From CAMCHP01 sp036835325 (GTDB taxonomy: Bacteria > Bacteroidota > Bacteroidia > Flavobacteriales_D > Sanyastnellaceae), in the NCBI GenBank assembly GCA_036835325.1, contig DAITMF010000004.1, forward strand, positions 1 to 64,000: DNA of 64,000 bases, read 5' to 3'. Every line of letters starts with the position of its first letter. Position 1 is the stretch's first letter. Shown in pieces: positions 7,418 to 15,162 of this stretch. The translations under genes were made by a program, and so were the position numbers. The notes under the pieces are model-generated. The model ran no database searches, was not told where the DNA came from, and saw nothing but the letters and a program-made list of their open reading frames with translations.

Positions 7418-8508
7418 AGGTAATGTTTGCCGTACTCGCATCAATAGCCGTCCAATACGGACTTCTCACGCTTTGGATGACCCTCCGCATTCTCCTGGCC
7501 GATGCCCGAAAGCGCCTTTCGCACGCTGAAAACAACGGCATTACCACGACCGATGCTCATCCATCCCTAAGCATCCTCATCCCCATAAAAAACGACCATG
7601 AAGCATTGACGAAGCTCTTGGCGCAGCTCCAAAACGTGCCTGCCGAGCTGATCGTGATCGACGACCACAGCAGCGACGGCAGCGCTGAAATCGCTCAAGA
7701 ACGTGGTGTTCGCGTCATTGCGAACAACGGAAACGGCAAACGTCAGGCACTACTGACCGGACTGTCGCACGCTTCCGGTGAAGTCACGATTACACTCGAT
7801 AGCGATGTGACCTTACCGCACAATTGGGTTGCAGAAACGCTAAATGCCTTGAGCCAACCAAATGTGGACCTCTGGATTTTCCCCGTTTTTGTTGCCCCAA
7901 GCCGGAGGTTTCTGAACCGATTTGAAGCCCTTGACGCCCTATCGCTAACAGCAACCACTGCCGCATTCGCTTATCAAAATCGGGCAATCATGGGCAGCGG
8001 AGCGTTTATGGCCTGCAAAACCGACCTCCTGCGCGAGGCGCTAAACCGCATCAACGACCAACTGCCATCGGGCGATGACACCTTTGTTGTGCAGTACATT
8101 CGGTCTCAAAAACGTCTGGTTCAATTTGTACGGCGTGCAGCGGTTTCTGTTGAGCCGCAAAGCACCCTGAAAGACTTGCTCAGGCAACGCGTACGCTGGG
8201 GCTACAAAACGCCGCATTACACTGACAACAGGGCAGTTTTGGTCGCGTGGCTCGTCTTTTTTGCGAATTTCTCGTGGGTGGTCGCATTGGCCTTTGCCGT
8301 ACTCGGCGAAACCGCTTTTTGGACACTGGTTGCGGCAAAACCCTTAGTTGATGCAATCGTACTTTCGGTGGCGATGCGCCATTTCAAGCAATGGCACTTG
8401 CTTCCGGTGCTGCTGTTCGCACTGGTTCTGTACCCGATTTACCTTGTCGCTGTGGCAAGTTGGGCTATCTTCGTCCACCCCGATTTGATTCAAAAACAAT
8501 GGCGGTAA
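7414..8508 (+). CDS. Family 2 glycosyltransferase, membrane-bound
   Basis: 364 aa. An N-terminal TM segment is followed by a GT-A domain: SILIPIKNDHEAL, VIDDHSSDGS (DD motif), TLDSDVTLP (DxD), and a QRVRWGYK motif that matches the Q/RxxRW acceptor site of processive and ceramide-type GT2 enzymes; three C-terminal TM segments follow. It probably transfers a sugar to a lipid or polymer at the inner membrane. Overlaps the flippase-like gene by 4 nt and the ABC permease by 10 nt, so the three form one transcript. Acceptor and sugar are unknown. Confidence 0.85.
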   Translation: MKVMFAVLASIAVQYGLLTLWMTLRILLADARKRLSHAENNGITTTDAHPSLSILIPIKNDHEALTKLLAQLQNVPAELIVIDDHSSDGSAEIAQERGVRVIANNGNGKRQALLTGLSHASGEVTITLDSDVTLPHNWVAETLNALSQPNVDLWIFPVFVAPSRRFLNRFEALDALSLTATTAAFAYQNRAIMGSGAFMACKTDLLREALNRINDQLPSGDDTFVVQYIRSQKRLVQFVRRAAVSVEPQSTLKDLLRQRVRWGYKTPHYTDNRAVLVAWLVFFANFSWVVALAFAVLGETAFWTLVAAKPLVDAIVLSVAMRHFKQWHLLPVLLFALVLYPIYLVAVASWAIFVHPDLIQKQWR

Positions 8509-9479
8509 AGCGAAATCCAACGGCGACTATCGGCGCAGCGTTCATCGCATTGATGACGCTTGTGGCCTTGCTGGGCCCTGTGATTCGACCTGACCCCACT
8601 CCCAACGCCAACACCCAGCAACTTTCGATCTCGCGCCAAAAACCGGGCTTTCAAGTAAATGTGATTCAGTTGACGTACGCCGATGGCCGCACCGAAAGCA
8701 TACCCATCGATTCGGTCGACACGGCTTCACCAAACCTGCGCATTCTGCCCTTCGGCGACGACCGCTGGATGGAGCCTGAGGCAGCGCAAAGCTTCAGCGT
8801 TGAGCGCAAACGGTTTTGGTTGGGGACCGACACTTACGGACGCGATTTTTTAAGCCGTTTGATGGCCGGAAGCGCCATTTCATTGAGCGTAGGCTTTGTC
8901 GCCGTGCTCATTTCATTGCTCATTGGTGTCGTCTTGGGCGCGTTGTCAGGGTATTTTGGAGGATGGATGGATGCGGTCATTTCGTGGTTCATCAACGTTG
9001 TGTGGAGCATCCCCACCTTGCTCATGGTCATTGCCATTACTTTGGCCTTTGGAAAAGGCTTTTGGCAGGTTTTTGTCGCCATCGGATTGACCATGTGGGT
9101 GGAGGTCGCCCGGATTGTCCGCGGACAATTCCTTTCGCTTCGCGAGAAGGAATATGTGGAAGCGGCAAAAGCCCTCGGTTACTCGCACTTCCGCATCATC
9201 CGCAGGCACATTATGCCCAACGCCATCGGGCCTGTTATTGTCATTTGTGCCGCCAACTTCGCGAGCGCCATCCTCATTGAAGCCGGTTTGAGTTTCTTGG
9301 GCTTGGGGGCACAAATACCCGTGCCTAGCTGGGGCAACATGATTAAGGAGCATTATCCGTTGGTGACCACTGACTTGGCCTACTTGGCCTTGCTCCCAGG
9401 CTTCCTTATCATGGCCTTGGTGCTTAGTTTCATGCTGATTGGCAACGGCCTGCGCGACCGGCTCGATGTGCGCCGTTGA
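8499..9479 (+). CDS. ABC transporter permease, OppC/DppC type
   Basis: 326 aa inner-membrane permease of the peptide/nickel ABC family. The first TM is followed by a periplasmic insert of about 90 residues; FWLGTDTYGRDFLSRLMAG is the conserved entry to the core, and EAAKALGYSHFRIIRRHIMPN is the EAA loop that contacts the ATPase. ILIEAGLSFLGLGAQIPVPSWG is the conserved C-terminal signature. Start ATG at 8499 overlaps the glycosyltransferase end by 10 nt. No ATPase, partner OppB or binding protein lies nearby, so the rest of the transporter must be elsewhere. Solute unknown. Confidence 0.9.
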   Translation: MAVKRNPTATIGAAFIALMTLVALLGPVIRPDPTPNANTQQLSISRQKPGFQVNVIQLTYADGRTESIPIDSVDTASPNLRILPFGDDRWMEPEAAQSFSVERKRFWLGTDTYGRDFLSRLMAGSAISLSVGFVAVLISLLIGVVLGALSGYFGGWMDAVISWFINVVWSIPTLLMVIAITLAFGKGFWQVFVAIGLTMWVEVARIVRGQFLSLREKEYVEAAKALGYSHFRIIRRHIMPNAIGPVIVICAANFASAILIEAGLSFLGLGAQIPVPSWGNMIKEHYPLVTTDLAYLALLPGFLIMALVLSFMLIGNGLRDRLDVRR

Positions 9480-9620
9480 CGCAAGAAATAACACGGTTCG
9501 TACCAGCAAAACATCACTTCATTCCGACCGAGCGTCGAAATTAGTGAAACCAAGTGCGCATCCAACACTAAAAAGCTGTAATTTAAGAGCTTCGAAACAG
9601 GGAGAAACCAACTTACCAAA

Positions 9621-12600
9621 ATGACATTTTCACGACTGTTTGGCCTATGTATGGCCTTTGCAATCGCTGCAACGGGTGCTGTTGCACAGCAAAACACCCC
9701 TACCATTAGCGACAACATTGTGCGACTGGCTGCACAAAACGGGCTCTCACCCGACGATGTGCAAGGCTTGGTGTTTCAACGCTCGGTGCCTAACCGCAAA
9801 TCAGGTCACATCTACCATTACCTCCAACAACACCTGAATGGAATACCGATTGAAGGAGCGCTCATGACTGCTGTTGAAGCACCTGAGGGCAGCATTGTGC
9901 ACATCAACCACACCTTCGTACGCGGCATTCAGCGCTACACCGCAGCCGCTGCGCCCGGCCTAAAAGCCGACGCCGCACTCGGAAAAGCATTGGCGGCGCT
10001 CGGCATTCAGGGTGAGGCGCCTGCAGTTCTTGAGCAAAGCACTGAGGCAATGCAAGCCGGTCGATTTGACAAAGGCAGTGTTTCGCTGGCTGAAATCCCG
10101 TTCAAACTTGTTTACCTGCCATCGGGCAACCGCTTGGTTCTTTGCTGGGAGCTCGTTATTCAAACCACCGACACCCGCCACTGGTGGCAAGCCTTTGTGG
10201 ATGCTGAAACCGGCGCCCTCATTCAACGCCACGACTGGATCGTTGAATGCAACTGGAATGCACCGCATGGCCACTCGTTGGCTTGCGCACCATCGCTTGC
10301 GGGCCGCAACCCGTTGCTGACTACCGCTAGTGCACCAGCTCCCGCTCCACTAAACGACGGCAGTAGTTACCGCGTTTTTCCTGAACCACTGCGCTCACCC
10401 TACGACGGCCCCCGCGCGCTCATCAGCCAGCCTTGGGCAGGCACACCCCTCGCATCACCCTTCGGATGGCACGATACCAACGGAGCACCAGGCCCCGAAT
10501 ACACCATTACCCGCGGCAACAACGTGTACGCATCAGAAGACCGCGATGCCAATAACCTCCCGGGATTTTCGCCAGATGGCGGACCAGGACTCGATTTCGA
10601 CTATGCTCTTGATCTCTCTCTATCGCCCATTAACTACCAAGCAGCAGCGATTACGAACTTGTTCTACTGGAACAACCTCTGCCATGACGTTTTCTATTAC
10701 TATGGTTTTGATGAGGCCAGTGGCAACTTCCAAGAGAACAACTACGGCAACGGCGGTTTAGGCAACGACCATGTATTTGCCGATGCCCAAGACGGCTCGG
10801 GCCTGAACAATGCCAACTTTGGCACCCCGCCCGATGGCCAAAATCCACGCATGCAAATGTTTGAATGGAGCGTCCCCGAAGTGTCGTTTGTAAACGCAAA
10901 CGGAACCGCTTATGCTGCCGTTCCTGCTGCGTTTGGCCCTCAATCGGCATCCATTTCTACCCAATTGGCCCTGTACCTTGACAATGCCGGTGGACCGTCG
11001 TTGGCGTGCGCAGCCCCGTTCAATGCCGCCGCCTTGAACGGTCGTATCGCTCTCATTGACCGTGGAACCTGCAACTTCACATCCAAGGTTCAAAACGCCG
11101 AGAACGCCGGAGCTGTGGCGGTAATTGTGGTGCAAAACTCAGCTGATGCGCCTTTCGCTATGGGTGGCACTGACCCCGGCTTAACCATTCCTTCTGTTAT
11201 GGTTTCCCTCGCCGATGGAAATGCATTAAAAGCGGCGCTGCAGCAAGGAGTGGTAAACGTTACCATCAACCTCGCATCCGGCGTTAACCGCGACAGCGAC
11301 CTTGACAACGAAGTGATTGCGCACGAGTACGGACACGGCATCTCAACACGTTTGACCGCCGGAGCCGATAATGTGGGCTGCCTTTTCAACCAAGAGCAAA
11401 TGGGTGAAGGATGGAGCGATTACTTCGGACTCATTCTGACCATGGAAGCCGGCGATGGCCCCAATGAAGCAAGGGGCATAGCGAACTACTCGTTTGGCGA
11501 TGGCCCGAACGGCCCAGGCATACGTCCTTTCCCCTACTCATTCGATTTGGCAGTGAACCCTGTCACCTACAACGACATCGCCGGTTTGAGCGTGCCGCAC
11601 GGCGTTGGATCGGTTTGGTGCAGCATGCTGTGGGACATGACCTGGCTTCTCGTTGGAGAATACGGGTTCGACCCTGACCTCTACAATGGCACCGGTGGCA
11701 ACAATATTTCTCTGCAACTCGTGATGGAAGGCCTAAAACTTCAACCCTGCTCACCCGGATTTGTCGACGGACGTGATGCCATCCTCCTTGCCGACCAATT
11801 GCTTTACGGAGGTGCGAACCAATGCCTCATTTGGGAAGCCTTTGCTCGACGTGGCCTTGGCGCCAACGCCGATCAAGGAAGCAGTAGCTCGGTCACCGAT
11901 GGTACAGAATCGTATGAATTTGGCGCTTCGTGCTCCGTTTCAATTCTGAAATCGGCAGCTACAGAAATGGAAGCCGGCAGCAGTTCGGTGGTTACACTAA
12001 CAGTCACCAACAGCAGCGGTCAACCTGCCACCAATGTCACCGTAACTGACCTTATCCCTGCCGAAGTAACCTACGTAAGCGGGTCTGCTTCTTGTCCGGT
12101 GAACCAAATCGGAAGTTCGCTCACCTTCAACCTCGGCACCCTTGCCGATGGAGACGTGGTGGTATGCACCTACAGTGTCGCCGCACCGGCCGGAAACTTC
12201 ACCGTTGCCTCCTTGAACGATGACCTCGAATCAGGTGCTACAGGTTACACAACGCAAACCGATGTCGGCCCCGCATCGTGGAGCTTAAGCAACTTGCGCT
12301 TCAGCAGTCCGAACACCTCGTGGTTTGCCCCTGACATTAACGAAGACGCCGACCTATCTTTGATTCTCCCCAACGTTAGTGGTATCACACCAAGCACCTT
12401 CTTCAGCATTCGTCACCTTTACAACACCGAAGCAACATGGGATGGTGGCGTCATCGAATACTCAACTGACGGCGGCACCAACTGGAACGACCTTGGGCCG
12501 CTCATCACGCTCAACGGCTACAACGGCAGCATCAACACGAATGCGGGCACAGGAATTTCCGGACGTCCGGCATTTACAGGTGGCAGCGGCGGTTTCATCG

Positions 12601-12986
12601 AAACCACTGCAAATTTGGGCAGTTTGGCCGGACAAACAGTGAGTTTCCGCTTCAGAATGGTGTGTGACTTCATCATTGGCGCGGAAGGCTGGTACATCGA
12701 CGACATCTTCATCGGCGAACAAAAAATCGAGTTCGAAAACACCGCATGCGTGACCAGCGACCAAACTGCACTGCTCTGTTCTACTGCCCGCACCCTTGTT
12801 GTTGAGCCCACTCCGTGCGAAGGCGACTTCAACAACGACGGTTTGGTGAACGCACTTGACTTGCTCATGATGCTCGCTGAATTTGGGTGTTCGGGCAGCT
12901 GTCTAACTGACTTGTCGTCTAATGGATTTATCGGCACCGAAGACATTATTCTCTTCTTGCCGCTCTACAACACCATTTGCGATTAA
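9621..12986 (+). CDS. Secreted M36 (fungalysin) metallopeptidase with PA, DUF11 and dockerin-like domains
   Basis: 1121 aa. Signal peptide at residues 1-22, then a propeptide (FTP-like) and an M36 catalytic domain with the zinc motif HEYGHGIS and the downstream glutamate in GEGWSDYFG. A protease-associated (PA) domain (about 410-550, with LIDRGTCNFTSKVQNAENAGA) is inserted before the zinc site. After the peptidase come a DUF11 repeat (ATNVTVTDLIPAEVTYVSG), a MAM/jelly-roll-like module, and at the C-terminus two EF-hand-type loops (DFNNDGLVNALDLL and DLSSNGFIGTEDIILFL) resembling a dockerin. No T9SS sorting domain is seen. Probably degrades extracellular protein. It stands alone, followed by a strong bidirectional terminator. 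Confidence 0.9.
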   Translation: MTFSRLFGLCMAFAIAATGAVAQQNTPTISDNIVRLAAQNGLSPDDVQGLVFQRSVPNRKSGHIYHYLQQHLNGIPIEGALMTAVEAPEGSIVHINHTFVRGIQRYTAAAAPGLKADAALGKALAALGIQGEAPAVLEQSTEAMQAGRFDKGSVSLAEIPFKLVYLPSGNRLVLCWELVIQTTDTRHWWQAFVDAETGALIQRHDWIVECNWNAPHGHSLACAPSLAGRNPLLTTASAPAPAPLNDGSSYRVFPEPLRSPYDGPRALISQPWAGTPLASPFGWHDTNGAPGPEYTITRGNNVYASEDRDANNLPGFSPDGGPGLDFDYALDLSLSPINYQAAAITNLFYWNNLCHDVFYYYGFDEASGNFQENNYGNGGLGNDHVFADAQDGSGLNNANFGTPPDGQNPRMQMFEWSVPEVSFVNANGTAYAAVPAAFGPQSASISTQLALYLDNAGGPSLACAAPFNAAALNGRIALIDRGTCNFTSKVQNAENAGAVAVIVVQNSADAPFAMGGTDPGLTIPSVMVSLADGNALKAALQQGVVNVTINLASGVNRDSDLDNEVIAHEYGHGISTRLTAGADNVGCLFNQEQMGEGWSDYFGLILTMEAGDGPNEARGIANYSFGDGPNGPGIRPFPYSFDLAVNPVTYNDIAGLSVPHGVGSVWCSMLWDMTWLLVGEYGFDPDLYNGTGGNNISLQLVMEGLKLQPCSPGFVDGRDAILLADQLLYGGANQCLIWEAFARRGLGANADQGSSSSVTDGTESYEFGASCSVSILKSAATEMEAGSSSVVTLTVTNSSGQPATNVTVTDLIPAEVTYVSGSASCPVNQIGSSLTFNLGTLADGDVVVCTYSVAAPAGNFTVASLNDDLESGATGYTTQTDVGPASWSLSNLRFSSPNTSWFAPDINEDADLSLILPNVSGITPSTFFSIRHLYNTEATWDGGVIEYSTDGGTNWNDLGPLITLNGYNGSINTNAGTGISGRPAFTGGSGGFIETTANLGSLAGQTVSFRFRMVCDFIIGAEGWYIDDIFIGEQKIEFENTACVTSDQTALLCSTARTLVVEPTPCEGDFNNDGLVNALDLLMMLAEFGCSGSCLTDLSSNGFIGTEDIILFLPLYNTICD

Positions 12987-12996
12987 TCAAAATTTG

Positions 12997-13038
12997 CAAA
13001 GGCCTTGCGCAGTTAATCGTAATTGCGCAAGGCCTTTG
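12997..13038. terminator. Bidirectional terminator-like inverted repeat
   Basis: Perfect 15-bp arms CAAAGGCCTTGCGCA (12997-13011) and TGCGCAAGGCCTTTG (13024-13038) with a 12-nt loop. The loop holds the stop codon of the WYL gene, and the right arm encodes its last residues, so the hairpin overlaps coding sequence. It separates two convergent genes; there is no long T run. Confidence 0.7.
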
Positions 13039-13927
13039 TCAATGAATACTGCATTCGGAGGCGCAAACTTTGCGGAGACAAAACCGTAAGTTGTTCGCCA
13101 TGACCGAGCAATTCCATGATGAAATCTTCGGTGATGCGCAGATGCAACTTCACGCGAAACTCGTCAGATGTATCCACCTCAATGGTTTGACTGCTGTGCA
13201 GCGGCAATGTGCGGATATACTTCCCCTGAAACGCCGTAAACGACAGAACCACTTCTTCGGGCTCAGCATCGCTGGGGTTCACGATTCCGAAGCTGTGGCG
13301 AAAATGCTCGGCAACATTGTAGTTGGCCGGGTAATCAAACACATCATTGGCCATGATCACTTGGCTCATGCGGTCAAGTCCAAAGGTCTTTAGCTCTCCG
13401 CTACCACGTTCACGCGCCAGTAAGTACCAGCGATTGCGGTATTCTTTAATCGCTAACGGATCAACGAAACGGTCACTGTGGTTGCTTTCATGAAACTTCT
13501 GGTAACGAAACCGCACGGCGTTGCGGCTTCGTATGGCCTGAAGCAACGCTTGAAGGTGTTCGGTACCTTGCGGACTTCCGTGATCGAGGTGGATGTACGG
13601 CGACAAATCTTCGGCTACGTTCAGGGCTTGAAAGAGATCAAAGGCCTGCATCATGCGGTGAAAACCTGTGCTTCCCTCGGCTTCGCCGGCAATGTAGTAG
13701 CCCTTCTCCTTGCGTGAATAGGCGATTTCAACCCCGTAGAGCGACTGAATTTCGCGCACGTCACGTTGAAAAGTGCGCTGCGAATACACTCCACCACCGT
13801 CAGCTGCATCCAAGAAATCAAGCTGGGCCATCACATAGCGCTGCACCTCATCAAACGATGAAAACGCTTGCTGCTTCAGCTTGCGAAGAATGAACCCGTA
13901 CCGTGCTATGTAGGCCTGCTTTGACAT
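13013..13927 (-). CDS. WYL-domain transcriptional regulator
   Basis: 304 aa. N-terminal winged-helix region (YGFILRKLKQQAFSSFDEV, then FQRDVREIQSLYGVEIAYS) and a WYL domain (about 125-210: IRSRNAVRFRYQKF, VDPLAIKEYRNRWYLLARE, TFGLDRMSQV), followed by the WCX extension. WYL proteins are DNA-binding regulators that sense nucleic-acid or nucleotide ligands, often linked to DNA damage or defence. Here it follows the AAA ATPase gene by 14 bp on the same strand, so the two are probably one operon. Target genes are unknown. Confidence 0.88.
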   Translation of the reverse strand: MSKQAYIARYGFILRKLKQQAFSSFDEVQRYVMAQLDFLDAADGGGVYSQRTFQRDVREIQSLYGVEIAYSRKEKGYYIAGEAEGSTGFHRMMQAFDLFQALNVAEDLSPYIHLDHGSPQGTEHLQALLQAIRSRNAVRFRYQKFHESNHSDRFVDPLAIKEYRNRWYLLARERGSGELKTFGLDRMSQVIMANDVFDYPANYNVAEHFRHSFGIVNPSDAEPEEVVLSFTAFQGKYIRTLPLHSSQTIEVDTSDEFRVKLHLRITEDFIMELLGHGEQLTVLSPQSLRLRMQYSLTKALRNYD

Positions 13928-13941
13928 GGTTTAAAGATAAA

Positions 13942-15030
13942 TCATCCGGCCTTCTGTACCCGAAAACCGATGCCGTCTTTTGACGCGAGGGGTTCTTTGG
14001 TGGGTGGATGCGCATCTCCATAAACCTCCGCCAAGGTCATCGGCCGTGCTTCTTCGAAGGCCTTTCCTTGCGCAACAAGCAGTGCGCCCGCCTTCTCTGC
14101 TTCAAGCTCGCGGAAACAGTAGCGCGCAATGAGTCTTCCTTGCCGAAGGAGCGCCTGATCGATGCGCGACAGGTGCGTGTTGAACGTGCAAATGAGTTGC
14201 ATGTTCAAGCAATCCGAAAGCAAACCGTCTGACAAATTCAAGAGCACTGATACAGCTGAAAAGCCTTCGAGTTCGCGATCGGCCAGCACACGTTCTGCAT
14301 CCTCAATCACCAACACCGAGTTGGGGTATTGCATCAACAGCGACATAAAATTTGGGTCGGTCAACCGGTCGGCAAACCCCGGAGGAATGAAGATCACGTT
14401 CTTCTTCAGCGTGGCAATCAAGTAACGCAAATAGGTGGTTTTGCCGGTCCCGGGCAACCCGTGTAACAACACAATCCCCTTGTCGTTATTCCTGTTAAGC
14501 CGCTTGCGAATAACCGCATGCACATCCCTGAAATCGTCGTTGTAATGCTTTGAAATGTTCAACCTGGGTCGGTTCACACGGATCGGTACAATGTCTAAAC
14601 CTCTTCCACTCGCGGCTACCACATGCACAAAAGGCTCAGAACGCTTATGCTGTACCTTACATCCTTTCGCCAAGTCTTCAAGCTCCGATACCAACGATTG
14701 AGCAGTCGCCAAAAACAGAAAATGGAGCTCTTGGGCATCCGCGTCAAAGGCAATGAGCACGCCATCCATCCCCATCCACCAACCCGACTCCAAAAAGACT
14801 CCGTACGGCCCTTCAACAGAATCCATCGTCCGTAAAAACGAAATCCGACCTTCGTAACGCGCAATTGCACGTGCGTGAAATTCTTCACCTTGAATGCGCT
14901 TCGCCGAACGCACCGACGGCAGCGCGCTGTAGCTTGTCCAAAAGAATCGGTAAGCAGACGGCTGTGCATCGACGCCCGCAAAAACTTCGCCTGCCGCCAA
15001 CGGGGCGCACGTTCCAAAAGGTTTGATCAT
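13942..15030 (-). CDS. AAA-family ATPase with unknown N-terminal domain
   Basis: 362 aa. Residues from about 180 onward form an AAA domain: Walker A GLPGTGKTTYLRYL, Walker B SVLVIEDAERVL, a sensor-1-like LICTFNT and an arginine-rich DQALLRQGRLIARY segment, similar to the general AAA_core family. The first ~170 residues (MIKPFGTCAPLAAG...) resemble nothing I recognise. ATG at 15030 is the only ATG that fits; longer reading frames upstream lack plausible starts. Cotranscribed with the WYL regulator. The partner or substrate is unknown; a remodelling ATPase is the most that can be said. Confidence 0.8.
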   Translation of the reverse strand: MIKPFGTCAPLAAGEVFAGVDAQPSAYRFFWTSYSALPSVRSAKRIQGEEFHARAIARYEGRISFLRTMDSVEGPYGVFLESGWWMGMDGVLIAFDADAQELHFLFLATAQSLVSELEDLAKGCKVQHKRSEPFVHVVAASGRGLDIVPIRVNRPRLNISKHYNDDFRDVHAVIRKRLNRNNDKGIVLLHGLPGTGKTTYLRYLIATLKKNVIFIPPGFADRLTDPNFMSLLMQYPNSVLVIEDAERVLADRELEGFSAVSVLLNLSDGLLSDCLNMQLICTFNTHLSRIDQALLRQGRLIARYCFRELEAEKAGALLVAQGKAFEEARPMTLAEVYGDAHPPTKEPLASKDGIGFRVQKAG

Positions 15031-15066
15031 GGGAGATGTGTTTGAATCTGCGAAATACCGGCGCTG

Positions 15067-15085
15067 AACGACAAAGCGTGTCGTT
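15067..15085. repeat. Intergenic hairpin AACGACA-N5-TGTCGTT
   Basis: Perfect 7-bp inverted repeat (15067-15073 and 15079-15085) between the divergent AAA ATPase and the large surface protein. A near-identical hairpin occurs at 25571-25587. Confidence 0.5.
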
Positions 15086-15146
15086 GTTAATAAACAACCG
15101 TTGGCAGTTCTGTGATTTCGCTCACTGTCAAAGCCGTCCCTTGCTG

Positions 15147-15154
15147 TAAATTTG
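15147..15154 (+). promoter_or_regulatory. -7 promoter element TAAATTTG
   Basis: Exact TAnnTTTG match 8 nt before the double ATG at 15163/15166. No clear -33 TTG at the right distance. Confidence 0.4.
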
Positions 15155-15162
15155 TCCCCGTA

